This document shows, one piece after another, positions 44,826 through 54,385 of a DNA stretch of 64,000 nt. Made by a program: the position numbers and the translations under genes. Origin of the DNA: CBDDDW01 sp965226805 (GTDB lineage Bacteria; Chloroflexota; Dehalococcoidia; Lucifugimonadales; JAGWBF01); assembly GCA_965226805.1 (NCBI GenBank), contig CBDDDW010000020.1, positions 44,909 through 108,908 on the forward strand, in the 5' to 3' direction. Position 1 is the first letter of the stretch, and each line of letters begins with the position of its first letter. The notes beneath the pieces are model-generated. The model worked only from the letters and a program-made list of their open reading frames with translations. It was not told the DNA's origin and made no database searches.

Positions 44826-46725
44826 AGTAATCGGAATAGACCTGGGTACGACCAACTCGTGCACGGCGGTCATCGAAGCGTCAGAGGCCATCGTGATCGA
44901 GAACGCCGAAGGCGGCCGGGTGACCCCTTCCGTGGTGGCCGCCAATCCCAAATCGGGTGAGATGTACGTGGGTCAGATCGCCAAACGCCAGGCTGTCACC
45001 AATCCCGACAACACAATATTCTCCGTCAAGCGCCTGATGGGCCGTAAGTACGACGACCCCTTGATCCAGGAGGCAATGAAGGTCCTCCCATACAAGATCG
45101 TCCGCGCGCCCAATGGGGACGCCCACGTCCAGATGGGTGACAAGACCTACGCCCCACCCCAGATATCAGCGCTGGTCCTACAGAAGATAAAGCAGGACGC
45201 CGAGGCCAAACTGGGGGAGAAAATCACTCAGGCGGTAATCACCGTGCCCGCGTATTTCAACGACGCCCAACGGCAATCTACAAAAGACGCCGGTCAGATC
45301 GCGGGGCTGGAGGTGTTGCGCATCATCAACGAGCCTACTGCCTCTTCCCTGGCCTACGGCCTGGACAAGGAGAGCGGGGACGCCACCATCGCGGTGTTCG
45401 ACCTGGGAGGCGGCACCTTCGACATAACGCTGCTTCAGATGGGAGACGGTGTCTTCGAGGTCAAGTCCACCAATGGAGACACCTTCCTTGGAGGAGACGA
45501 CTTCGATAACAGGATCATAGACTGGCTGGTACGGGAGTTCAAGCAGGAGTCGGGCATAGACCTGGGCCAGGACAAGATGGCCCTCCAACGGTTGCGAGAT
45601 GCCGCCGAAAAGGCGAAGGTAGAGCTCTCCACGGTCTTCGAGACGGAGGTCAACCTTCCCTTCATCACTGCCGACGCCAGCGGCCCCAAACACCTTGTGT
45701 TACCCCTCAGCCGCGCCAAACTGGAGCAGCTGGTAGCGGACCTTCTGGAAAGGACGCAAGGGCCCTGCCGCCAGGCTTTGACCGACGCGGGTATCCCGGC
45801 CGATCAGGTGGGCGATGTGATTCTCGTGGGAGGTATGACACGGATGCCTGCCGTTCAGAGCAAGGTCAAGGAGATATTCGGTAAAGAGCCCGGTAGGAAC
45901 GTCAACCCCGACGAGGCCGTCGCCTTAGGGGCGTCCATTCAGGCAGGGGTGCTCGTTGGCGATGTGCGAGACATCCTGCTTCTGGATGTTACGCCGCTGA
46001 CCCTGGGGTTGGAGACGCTTGGGAGTGTGTCCACCCCACTGATCCCCAGGAACACGACCATTCCGACCTCCAAAAGTGAGATATTTACCACGGCCGCCGA
46101 CGGCCAGACTAGCGTGGAGATCCACGTTCTCCAGGGCGAGAGACCCATGGCCCCGGACAACAAGTCCACCGGGAGATTTATCCTGGACGGCGTACTCCCG
46201 TCTCCCAGGGGCGTGCCCCAGATCGAGGTTACCTTTGATATAGACGCTAACGGTATACTAAGCGTATCCGCAAAGGACAAGGGCACCGGGAAAGAGCAGA
46301 AGATCGTGATACAGGCCAGCTCTGGCCTTTCTAAGGAAGAGGTACAGACCATGGTCGAGCAGGCTCAGCGGTTCTCTGACGATGACCAGAAGAAACGCGC
46401 TGAAGCCGAGACTCGCAACCAGGCGGACAATCTGGCCTACTCCGGGGAAAAACTCCTAGCCGAGCATGGAGAGAAGGTTCCCGAAGACCTGAAGCAAGAG
46501 GTGCAAGGCAAAATTGCGGCTCTGAGGTCGGCCGTCGAGGCGAACGACACGTCGCTGATGCAGTCCAGCATGGATGACCTTAACAGCGCCCTTCAACGAG
46601 TGGGACAGTCCGTATACAGTCAACAAGGCGAGACGACCGACGAGGCGCCCGCTGCCGAAGGGGAGCAAGCGCCCCAGGGGGACCAACCGGAAGACACGGT
46701 GGAGGGCGAGTACCGAGAGGTTTAG
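44818..46725 (+). CDS. dnaK: Chaperone protein DnaK (Hsp70)
   Basis: The 635-residue protein has the N-terminal phosphate motif IGIDLGTTNSC, VITVPAYFNDAQRQSTKDAG, the adenosine-side FDLGGGTFDIT, the linker region DILLLDVTPLTLGLE and a C-terminal lid that ends in acidic residues. I chose ATG 44818 because it gives the canonical MPKVIGIDLGTT start; longer in-frame starts overlap grpE. It is controlled with hspR and grpE. Confidence 0.97.
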   Translation: MPKVIGIDLGTTNSCTAVIEASEAIVIENAEGGRVTPSVVAANPKSGEMYVGQIAKRQAVTNPDNTIFSVKRLMGRKYDDPLIQEAMKVLPYKIVRAPNGDAHVQMGDKTYAPPQISALVLQKIKQDAEAKLGEKITQAVITVPAYFNDAQRQSTKDAGQIAGLEVLRIINEPTASSLAYGLDKESGDATIAVFDLGGGTFDITLLQMGDGVFEVKSTNGDTFLGGDDFDNRIIDWLVREFKQESGIDLGQDKMALQRLRDAAEKAKVELSTVFETEVNLPFITADASGPKHLVLPLSRAKLEQLVADLLERTQGPCRQALTDAGIPADQVGDVILVGGMTRMPAVQSKVKEIFGKEPGRNVNPDEAVALGASIQAGVLVGDVRDILLLDVTPLTLGLETLGSVSTPLIPRNTTIPTSKSEIFTTAADGQTSVEIHVLQGERPMAPDNKSTGRFILDGVLPSPRGVPQIEVTFDIDANGILSVSAKDKGTGKEQKIVIQASSGLSKEEVQTMVEQAQRFSDDDQKKRAEAETRNQADNLAYSGEKLLAEHGEKVPEDLKQEVQGKIAALRSAVEANDTSLMQSSMDDLNSALQRVGQSVYSQQGETTDEAPAAEGEQAPQGDQPEDTVEGEYREV

Positions 46726-46754
46726 TCGTTAGATAATTTATCGGGAGAGGAAGC

Positions 46755-47039
46755 ATGGCTACATACCACGGTACAGGCAATCAAGAGGGTGTTCGGCAGC
46801 AGCCCGGCGGCGAGACACATGAAGATGTCGAGACTCTGACCCCTTTGCAGGCGCACTACCTGCGTCTCTTGGAGCACCGGCTGGCGTTAAAAACAACTTA
46901 CCAGGCCGACCCCAGCACAGAGGTCTGGCTCCTCAAGGCTCTCGACAGGGCCAGCTACTCCGCTTTCCGAAGCTGCATCGAGCATGGCGCCGAGGGCCAG
47001 GCGAAAGCTTTACTGACGAACCAGCACCTGGCCAACTGA
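46755..47039 (+). CDS. Small hypothetical protein after dnaK
   Basis: The 94-residue protein starts behind GGGAGAGGAAGC, 29 bases after dnaK, and is probably part of the heat-shock transcript. The N-terminus is polar and disordered. The rest is helical (LTPLQAHYLRLLEHRLALKT; WLLKALDRASYSAFRSCIEH). No known domain is recognised, and a co-chaperone-like role is only a guess from position. Confidence 0.6.
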   Translation: MATYHGTGNQEGVRQQPGGETHEDVETLTPLQAHYLRLLEHRLALKTTYQADPSTEVWLLKALDRASYSAFRSCIEHGAEGQAKALLTNQHLAN

Positions 47040-47156
47040 GCCCTCGGCCAGATGGCTCGTCGGAAGGGACTTGGGGTGACACGGGGAATATGAAGGGCTC
47101 AGAGCCTACGCTGAGCCTGCCGAAGTTGTGACAGTAGCCGAAACTTACGCCCCAGG

Positions 47157-48287
47157 CTAGCTCAGCTTGTGGGCGGGGAAGATGTGGCGCTTCACGCTCT
47201 CCACGCTGGTCTCGGCGAAGCTCCTTGCCACCTGCCTTACGCTGTCCTGAACCGTTACGGGGACCGCCTCATCTCGGAGCAGCTTTGACCCGCATTGTTC
47301 CACACATTCAGTAGGAATCGAGTCCGGCAGCTCCCTCTCCGACATGATTCCATACGCCAGCGTCCAGCATCGGGCCACGGCGCCAAGATCGTACCCTCCC
47401 CCTCCCATGGCCAGCCAGGGATATCCCATGCCGGCGAACTCCTCCACCGCCTCACAGAAGCCCCGGGATGAGAGCATCAGGTGGGTTAGGGGGTCGCTGT
47501 AGTAGCTGTCGATTCCCAGCTGAGTGACGAGCACATCGGGGTTGAAGGCGGCCACCAGAGGAGGGACTACCTCTCGAAAGGCCCACAGGTAGGTATCATC
47601 CTCGGTGAACGGGTATAGCGGGAGGTTGACCGAGAACCCCTTACCGGCCCCCACACCCGATTCTTCCACGAATCCCGTGCCGGGGAACAGGAATTTCCCG
47701 GACTCATGAAGTGATATCGTGAGCACGCGGTCGGTATCGAAGAAAGCGTTCTGCACGCCGTCCCCGTGGTGGGCATCGATATCTACGTACGCCACCCGCA
47801 TACCCTTACTAAGGAGCGACTTTATCGCGATAGCGGGGTCGTTGAACACACAGAATCCAGAGGCGTGTCCGGCCGCGGCGTGGTGTAGGCCCCCAGAAAT
47901 GTTGAAGGCCACATCAGTGTGCTTGTCCAAGATTCGCTCAGCGGCCAAGAGGGAAGCGCCCGTACTGCTTGCGGCCGCCTCATACATGCCCTCGTACACG
48001 GGGTTGTCGCCACCTCCGCTCAAGTTGAACCTGGCGGGGTCGTATCTTCTTTCCCCGAGACCGAAGCTCTTCACCGCCTCCACATACTCCGCGTCGTGGA
48101 GAGTCCGGATCTCCTCTTCGGTGGCGTTACGAGGCTCCACAAGGCTCGAGTAGTCCCCATCGAACGCACGGTATGCTTGCAGAAGCTCGTATGTGTACCG
48201 CAGGCGTACCGACTTCAAAGGGTGGTCCGGGCGAGAGACGTGTCGAGAGAGGCTGTCATGGTAGACAAAGGTCGCGTTTCTCTTCAT
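47157..48287 (-). CDS. Histone deacetylase-like (AcuC/HDAC superfamily) amidohydrolase
   Basis: The family removes acyl groups from lysine or polyamines with one zinc ion; bacterial AcuC acts on acetyl-CoA synthetase. The 376-residue protein has the catalytic pair region GGLHHAAAGHASGFCVFND, the zinc motif YVDIDAHHGDGVQNAF, SLHESGKFLFPGTG, QLGIDSYYSDPLTHL and the MGGGGYDL loop. It starts by ATGA overlap with the stop of the Mut7-C gene. AcuC function is plausible given the acyl-CoA enzymes nearby. Confidence 0.9.
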   Translation of the reverse strand: MKRNATFVYHDSLSRHVSRPDHPLKSVRLRYTYELLQAYRAFDGDYSSLVEPRNATEEEIRTLHDAEYVEAVKSFGLGERRYDPARFNLSGGGDNPVYEGMYEAAASSTGASLLAAERILDKHTDVAFNISGGLHHAAAGHASGFCVFNDPAIAIKSLLSKGMRVAYVDIDAHHGDGVQNAFFDTDRVLTISLHESGKFLFPGTGFVEESGVGAGKGFSVNLPLYPFTEDDTYLWAFREVVPPLVAAFNPDVLVTQLGIDSYYSDPLTHLMLSSRGFCEAVEEFAGMGYPWLAMGGGGYDLGAVARCWTLAYGIMSERELPDSIPTECVEQCGSKLLRDEAVPVTVQDSVRQVARSFAETSVESVKRHIFPAHKLS

Positions 48288-48772
48288 AGGTCCCCGCCTG
48301 GAATCTGGACCAGCTCCCTATGCATGTTGGCCCAATGGGTCCCACGCCAGTATATCCTGGCGCAAAGGGGGCACTCCATGAACTCGTTCTGGCTGTCGAA
48401 GACGTAAGGAGGGACCTGGCCCTTCACCGACTCCTTGGAGAGCTCCAGAATTGGTTCGTTGCAGGGGATGCAGCGAGAAAACTCCCGTTGGCTGTCGAGG
48501 CCAAGGGAGTCGATAAGCTGGCGAATCTGGCCCCTGACGTCGTCACGCTGAACCAGTACTACCTTCAACCTTCCGGTGGTCACCAGGCGCCTCTCGGTCA
48601 GTCCGACATCCCTCGTTACGATGATTCTGTTCTCCCGGAGAGCGATGCGGACCGGATCATTATCGTCAGCATGGGACGGAAAGAGGGCGTCGTATCCCAT
48701 TACCCGCAGCCAGGTGGCGAGCCGGCCCACATTCACGTCCACTACAAATTTGGGCTCACTCATGGCCCACAT
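48284..48772 (-). CDS. Mut7-C RNase domain protein with zinc ribbon
   Basis: Mut7-C proteins combine a PIN-like nuclease fold with a zinc ribbon. The 162-residue protein has FVVDVNVGRLATWLRVMGYD near the start, SHADDNDPVR, IVTRDVGLTERR, and paired cysteines CIPCNEP and CPLCARIYWRGTHW. The conserved Asp residues of the PIN-like active site are visible. Start choice between 48772 and 48763 is uncertain. The frame is open further upstream, but only as an overlap with the metallo-beta-lactamase gene. Confidence 0.82.
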   Translation of the reverse strand: MWAMSEPKFVVDVNVGRLATWLRVMGYDALFPSHADDNDPVRIALRENRIIVTRDVGLTERRLVTTGRLKVVLVQRDDVRGQIRQLIDSLGLDSQREFSRCIPCNEPILELSKESVKGQVPPYVFDSQNEFMECPLCARIYWRGTHWANMHRELVQIPGGDL

Positions 48773-48852
48773 CCATCGCCTGGCTTTTCGTGCAATTCCA
48801 ATGCGACAGAATCGCTGCCCAACAGGCGCAAGGGAGACGCGCGGGAGAGGGA

Positions 48853-49632
48853 CTATACCTCTACGATCATGTCCTCCTGCGCCAGTACGATCTCGACCTC
48901 TAGCTCTGAGGACACTCTCTCGAGCTCCTGGGAGATTTCCGACTCGTGGTCCGGATTCCTGTGCACAACCAGGAGCCGGGGAATGAGGATTGCCATGCTC
49001 GATGGCTTCTATGATCTCACTGCGGAGCAATTTGGGAGTCAGGTGGCCAGTGACTTTGGCCAGCTCTTCCGCCCCGGAACCGAAAGTAACTTCCACGAAC
49101 AGAGGGTCCGGTTTGAGTGGGTCTTTGAAAGAAGGTCAACAGGCCACCGCCGGTGTCCCCGCAGTAAGCGAAGCTGCGGCCCTGACTCTGTTGGATCACG
49201 TAGCCTATAGTGGGCGCGGTATGAGGAACGGATACGGCGCGGACGGAGTAGTCCTGGACGCTGAAGGGCTCACCCGGCGTTATGGAATGACGCAGGTACT
49301 TAGGCCCCATTCCCCGTCAAGTCCGTCGAGAAGTCGGGGTAAAGCGTACCGTCCATGATGCGGGAGAATACCGTGTCCAAAGTCTCGGGAAGAGAATAGA
49401 GATCGATAGTACCGGGATAGTGCAGATTGGCCAGCCCAAGGGTGGGCAGATCACGGACATGATCCAGATGGCGGTGGGTCAACAGGATCGCCTGGATATT
49501 CTTCTGCTCCTTGGAGCTGGTCGCGGTCATCAGGCTCCCAGCGTCTATGGCGATAGAGCCATCCAGGAGAAAACAGGTGTGCTTCGCAGGCTGAATCTCC
49601 AGGTGATGGGCCCCAAGGACACGCACTTTCAT
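48853..49632 (-). pseudogene. Metallo-beta-lactamase-fold phosphodiesterase-like gene with three frameshifts
   Basis: The pieces together read as one MBL-fold protein of about 258 residues, similar to cAMP/cyclic-nucleotide phosphodiesterases. MKVRVLGAHH...LTHRHLDHVRDL (metal motif) lies in the first frame to about 49310, MGPKYLRHSITPGEPF...YCGDTGG in the second, LFVEVTFGSGAEELAKVTGH in the third, and LLVVHRNPDHE...IVLAQEDMIVEV in the fourth. Each step equals one extra base; the likely sites are a GGGG run near 49314, an AAA run near 49132, and near 48988. It heads the Mut7-C/HDAC operon. Confidence 0.75.
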
Positions 49633-50038
49633 TGGCCAGCTCCTTGCGCTGGTTCCGTTTCCCTGACGCGACGGCGGCCTGGACCAAGGTGACTACACCC
49701 TCGTCAACCTGGACCATAGCCGCCAGTGGCTTGACTTTCTCCCTCCGCCGTCACATGAGTCTAGTAGAAACTCCGGAGATGGTCAAGGGTGTGTAGACAC
49801 AGCGGCCGAAGGGCTCTGTTGCTCTGGGTTGCGCTATGCCGAAGGTCTCGACGCCCACCGACCGCTACTCGTGCCTCCAAGCTATCGGCAGTCAATACCA
49901 CTCCCATCCGCAGGTGTGGTCCAAGTTGACACTAGATAGGCGCCAGGGTATCATCGAGGGCGTCTGAGGCGCGCCAGCTTGGGCCGGCCGACTCGGACAA
50001 ATCCACGACGTGGCCATCCAACCCCGTGGAGGAAAGCC
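49633..50038. other. Intergenic region between the MBL and homocitrate-synthase-like genes
   Basis: This divergent spacer of about 400 bases must hold both promoters. I see no convincing gene, repeat or hairpin in it. The only clear signal is the GTGGAGGAAAG ribosome site at its right edge. Confidence 0.45.
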
Positions 50039-51242
50039 ATGGAGAATCCCTGGGAGACCGATCGTTGGTCAGTAAGCCCGTACAACTTCATCGAAGGCGA
50101 AAACCGCCCCATCCAGCATGCCCAAGGATATCATTATCAGTGACTGCACCATGCGGGACGGGGAGCAGCAGGCGGGCGTCACACTAACCAAGGACGACAA
50201 AATCCAACTAGCTTACGCTCTAGACGAGATCGGTATTCACGAGATCGAGGTCGGCTGGCCGGTGGTCTCGGAGAACGAAAGAGAAGCCATCAAGGCTATC
50301 ACCAGCGCCGGATTGAAGACCAACGTCAGGGCCGTCTGCCGCGCAGTCAAGGGCGACATAGACCTGGCCGTGGAGTGCGGCCTTCGGATGATAGTCCTGA
50401 GCCTGCCCACGGGCGATCTCCAGGTGAAGTACAAGCTGAAGTGGCCCGAGGAGCGCATCATAGCCACGGCAGTAGATCTCACCAGCTATGCCCACTCAAA
50501 GGGACTGTACGTGGTGCTGAGTCCTTTTGATACGACTCGGACCAACCCGGATTTCCTGGAACGATATCTGAGAGGCGCCGTCACCGATGGGCACGTGGAC
50601 AGGGTCCGAATGGTAGACACTGTCGGATGCGCCACCCCCCAGGCCATAAAGTACCTTGTCAAGAAGGTCCTAGAAATCACGGACCGACCCGTGGAGATAC
50701 ACTGCCATAATGACTTCGGGCTGGCTACCGCCAACACCCTAGCGGCTATCGAAGCGGGGGCTACGGTGGCATCCACCGCCCTGAATGGAATGGGCGAGCG
50801 GGCGGGCAACACCCCCACCGAGGAGGTCGCGCTGGCCCTGAGGATCCTATATGGGATCGATTTGGGCCTCAACTTCGAGAAATTCTACCACGCCTCCAAG
50901 CTGCTTCAAGAGCTCTCCAACGTGCCCCTTCAGAGGCACAAGGCCGTAGTCGGAGATAATGCCTTCGCTCAGGAGTCCGGCCTAGTGGTCAGCGGCTGGC
51001 TCGTGAATCCCTTCACTTCCATGGCCTACCTTCCTGAAGTGGTGGGCCAGGAGGCCACGGTGCTGATCGGCAAGGGCAGCGGCAAGGACGCCATCCAGTG
51101 GAAGCTGGGCGAGCTGGGGCTTACCGCCACAGAGGAGCATCTCCCAGAGATCACCACGCGAGTCAAGGAAGAGGCTGAGAGGACCAAGTCAACTCTGGAC
51201 GATGAGGCCTTCACCAGGGTCGTCCAGAGCGTGACCGGCTAG
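50039..51242 (+). CDS. Homocitrate/isopropylmalate synthase-like DRE-TIM metallolyase, apparent N-terminal frameshift
   Basis: The family condenses acetyl-CoA with 2-oxoacids or cleaves HMG-CoA. From 50118 the frame runs 374 residues with SDCTMRDGEQQAGVTLTKDD, EVGWPVVSENER, the metal motif IHCHNDFGLATANTLAAIEA and NGMGERAGNTPTEEV. A better start is ATG 50039 behind GGAGGAAAG, giving MENPWETDRWSVSPYNFIEG, an N-terminus I recall from this family (SPYNF). It is one base out of frame, and removing one C of the CCCC near 50110 joins the parts. The substrate is not certain. Confidence 0.82.
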
Positions 51243-51396
51243 CCCTACGTTTCTTGCCTCCTGCATCCCGCAGGTCGGGCGGAGGCCCCAGGCACACCTG
51301 CCCAGAGGCCGTAGCCTCCATCTTGCCTGGCACGGCAGCCCTCCGAAGCGCGGTGTCCTCGACCCTGACAGCAAAACACCAGGAGGTTAACCGCCA

Positions 51397-52521
51397 ATGG
51401 CGAAACCGACATTGCGAACTCCCCTATGCGATCTTCTCGAGTGCGAGTTCCCGATCGTGCTTGCTGGAATGGGGGGCGACGCGACGACGCCGGAGCTGGT
51501 GGCGGCGGTATCCAACGCGGGAGGATTCGCCGTAGATGGAGTCACCAACAACACGCCCGAGGAGATCCTTGAGGACGTGCGCCAAATCCGTGAGCTGACG
51601 GACAAGCCCTTCGGGCTGGACATTCTCCTGCCGGCCAGCCGCGCGGACGTACCGGACTCCCGGGAGCAAGCGCGGGAGCGCATCAAACGGGAGTTTCCCA
51701 GGCACTGGAGCTGGATCGAGGAGTTGCGCCAAGAGTTCGAGATCCCCGACGTCCTGGACCCCAACCCACATGTCATCTGGTCGACCGATGCTACGGAGGT
51801 CCAGGTGGAGGCATGCCTGGAGGCCCGGGTCCACCTGCTGGCCGTAGGGCTTGGAGACCCAGGCTGGGTAGTACCCAAGGCGCACAAAGTGGGAACCAAG
51901 GTGCTGGGCCTTGCGGGGAGCCCTCGTAACGCCATACGCCAGCAGAAGGCAGGCGTAGATATCGTGGTTGCCCAGGGATACGAGGCCGGTGGCCACACGG
52001 GGCTCATAGCTAATTTCCCTCTCATCCCGGAGGTGGTGGATCTGGTCTCACCAATCCCAGTGATAGCCGGCGGGAGCATCACCGAGGGACGCCAGATCGC
52101 GGCCGCCCTGTGTCTAGGCGCGGTGGGCGTTTGGATAGGAAGCGCCTTCCTTCTGTCTGAGGAGACAGGAATAGGCCGTGTCAAGCGACAACAGCTTATA
52201 GTGGGTCAGACGGACGACTTCATCTTGAGCCGGGCCACGACGGGCAAGCCTGCCCGTGGCTACAAGACCGCCTTCAAAGAGGCATGGGAGCAGTCAGGCC
52301 TGTCCCCCCTACCCTTTCCGTTGCAGGGAGTTCTTGTAGAGGATTTTATGGAGGGCGCCAAGCAAGCCGGCCGCACCGAACTGCTCCATAACCCCGCAGG
52401 TCAGGGGACCGGGCGGCTAAGCCAGATCAAGCCCGCCAAGCAGATTGTCGAGGAACTGGTCCAGGGCACCCTGGAGGTATTGGCCGGCATGCAGACGAAG
52501 GTCGCTTATTCTATCCCATGA
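51397..52521 (+). CDS. Nitronate monooxygenase family flavoprotein (2-nitropropane dioxygenase-like)
   Basis: These FMN enzymes oxidise nitronates or related compounds. The 374-residue TIM-barrel protein has the N-terminal CDLLECEFPIVLAGMGGDAT, VSNAGGFAVDG, VVAQGYEAGGHTG with the active-site His, and the phosphate loop VIAGGSITEGRQIAAALCLG, VGVWIGSAFL. AGGAGG lies at 51381-51386, 10 bases before the ATG. Related Dehalococcoidia-type proteins are often annotated loosely, so the native substrate is open. Confidence 0.85.
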   Translation: MAKPTLRTPLCDLLECEFPIVLAGMGGDATTPELVAAVSNAGGFAVDGVTNNTPEEILEDVRQIRELTDKPFGLDILLPASRADVPDSREQARERIKREFPRHWSWIEELRQEFEIPDVLDPNPHVIWSTDATEVQVEACLEARVHLLAVGLGDPGWVVPKAHKVGTKVLGLAGSPRNAIRQQKAGVDIVVAQGYEAGGHTGLIANFPLIPEVVDLVSPIPVIAGGSITEGRQIAAALCLGAVGVWIGSAFLLSEETGIGRVKRQQLIVGQTDDFILSRATTGKPARGYKTAFKEAWEQSGLSPLPFPLQGVLVEDFMEGAKQAGRTELLHNPAGQGTGRLSQIKPAKQIVEELVQGTLEVLAGMQTKVAYSIP

Positions 52522-52580
52522 TATCCCCAGGCCCGCCAGACTGGATGGCCTGCCAGTCCCATCGCGTCTCGGATGGGAAC

Positions 52581-52952
52581 CTACCCAGGCTGCTGCATGT
52601 CCACGGCCACCCGCTCCACCTGATGAGTTGGAAAGACGAAGATCAGCCTGGCCGGTTGCTGGTATCGGTTAACGAAACCGTGTACGGATCCGGCGGGAGC
52701 GAGCACCGAGTCTCCCGGACCCACGGCCTTCCTCTCGTCATCCACCACGGCATCCAGCTCGCCTTCCAGGATAACCATAGCTTCCTCCGTGTTAGGGTGG
52801 ATATGCGTGGGAATCTGGCCGCCGGGAGGCAGGGCTAACTCACCGATCCTCAGCGATTGACTGCCGTGCTCCACGTCCACCACTCGTAGGGACTCCAACC
52901 CGGAAGAAGGTACCTCCGCGTTGGTCATTTCCTCTCTCTTGATAACGGGCAT
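52581..52952 (-). CDS. Single-domain cupin protein
   Basis: The 123-residue protein has cupin motif 1 (PPGGQIPTHIHPNTEEAMVI, then LEGELDAV) with two His and a Glu as metal ligands, and motif 2 (GDSVLAPAGSVHGFVN) with the last His. The fold usually binds Fe, Mn or Ni; function ranges from oxygenase to isomerase or sugar sensor. It stands alone, convergent with the nitronate monooxygenase gene. Confidence 0.85.
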   Translation of the reverse strand: MPVIKREEMTNAEVPSSGLESLRVVDVEHGSQSLRIGELALPPGGQIPTHIHPNTEEAMVILEGELDAVVDDERKAVGPGDSVLAPAGSVHGFVNRYQQPARLIFVFPTHQVERVAVDMQQPG

Positions 52953-53169
52953 CCCTCTCCTTCCCAGACCCCCGATCCTCCCCGCAGGACCCCTTTCCTA
53001 CGATGGATCGCCCGGGCCGACCCGAAGGTATCACAGATTTCGCTCACATTTTGTTGGCAAGCGGTTCGGGAAATCATAGGCCGGCTCCGCGCCAGGGTCA
53101 ATTAAAACCGCTTCCGGCGACGACGGTAGCAGATCCTTCTGGCTTGGGACGCGCTGCTTCAGATGCTCG

Positions 53170-54195
53170 CTACTTTTGGACAAGAGTCGAGAACACTTCC
53201 TCCCACCAGCTCCCGCTCTTGGTGCCGTAGCCCGAGCGGAAAAGGATAACTCCATCTCGGCCGACCGCGACGCTAGTTGATTGAGAGACGACCCTATAGT
53301 CCGTGATAATATCCCGATGAGTAACGGCCGTGGGCCATGGATACCCGTTGCTATCCCAAAAAGACCGGATTTTCTCCGGGCTCTCAAAGGGGTCCGTATC
53401 GATCGCCAAAATCGCGACCTCGCCACCGTATCGTGCGTCCAGTGTCCTCAGCGTCCGCAACTCGGCGCGGCAATGGGGTCACCAGGAAGCGAAGAAATAG
53501 AGGATGAAAGGCCTCTCCCCCACGAAGTCGGATAAGGTGTAAGTATCACCATCTATCGAGGTGACGCTGAAACCGGGCGCCCTGTTCCCGACCTCCCTAC
53601 CGGTCTTTATATCCGGCGTGGGCGTCGGGAGAGGCGGAGTGGGGGTTGGGGCCGGTAGAGTAGCCGTGGGCGTCGGTGGCGGTGTTCTTGCTGGGATGGG
53701 GACGGCTGTGGAGGTGGAGGTGGAGGTGGAGGTGGAGGTGGGGACTGGGGTCGGAGAGCCCGGTGTTGGAATTTCCTCCGGCGTTGGAGAAGATGTAGCG
53801 AGTGTGGTCGGTGTAGGAGGTGGCGCAGCGGCCCCCGTGTTGGCGGTTGATGGCGATGGGGCAGCGGTGGGTTCAGGCTTCGCAGTAACCGTGGGCGTCG
53901 GCGCGGCAGGTGTGGGCGAACCGGAGGCGTCACGCTCAGTTTGAGAGGCCGCCAACGAGGTTAGCGTATGGGTAGCCGTTGGGGAAGATCGATCAGCAGG
54001 AACGGACGCCTGGACTGACGTTGGCGTCGGCGGCCGGACCGTGGTGGTAGTGAGCGAAGGCGTGGCCGTCCGCGTGGGAGTGGCGGTGGGGCCCACTTCT
54101 GAACCGCATCCGGCTGCTGTTAGAACTAGCAGCGCCGCGAAGACCAGGCGCAGATTGCGCAAGGGTCGTATATGAGTTCGGATCCTCAGGAACAC
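53170..54195 (-). CDS. TlpA/thioredoxin-like lipoprotein with in-frame UGA (selenocysteine candidate)
   Basis: Read through the UGA, the protein is 341 residues long. It has a basic N-terminus, a hydrophobic stretch and a lipobox ending AAGC near residue 31. A long Thr/Pro/Ser linker (about 35-200) follows, then a TlpA-type thioredoxin fold. The active site reads FFASW-[UGA]-PHCRAEL, where WCPHC is expected, so UGA (53479-53481) replaces the first Cys of C-x2-C. The frame remains open for another 102 codons with TlpA features (VAILAIDTDPFESPEKI, PWPTAVTH, VGRDGVILFR) and stops at TAG. That pattern fits selenocysteine. A nonsense mutation or a base error is the alternative. It would act as a membrane-anchored extracytoplasmic reductase. 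Confidence 0.75.
53451..53468 (-). promoter_or_regulatory. Candidate bacterial SECIS hairpin
   Basis: On the mRNA strand, GCGCCG pairs with CGG-A-CGC around the 5-base loop AGTTG. That is six base pairs with a bulged A, and a G second in the loop followed by U. The loop G is the 18th base after the UGA. Bacterial SECIS elements typically have a G in the first two loop positions at about this distance. The hairpin is short, so this is supportive, not conclusive. Confidence 0.5.
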
Positions 54196-54385
54196 CAGAT
54201 GACAGCCCCACTTCTATGCCAGGATATGGCCGCCCGACGGTTGTATCATCCGCTATGAGCGCTCGATCATCTATACGGTATCAGAGACGCCCTGGATTCG
54301 GGAGGCCGCAGGCGCCGTACACGCACAGAAACTCGCCAAGTGCAGAGCGACACCGCGAGGTTGCTCCTGGAGCGCCTGAGTGCCC

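Noticed and set aside
53479..53481. UGA as evidence for a different genetic code
   Set aside because: UGA serves as a normal stop in asd, secA, korA, the IS orfA and others in this window, so general reassignment is ruled out.
53561..53944. Gly/Val-rich plus-strand frame of 127 codons
   Set aside because: It is the reverse of the Thr/Pro/Ser linker of the TlpA-like lipoprotein; the repetitive GAGGTG DNA opens several frames.
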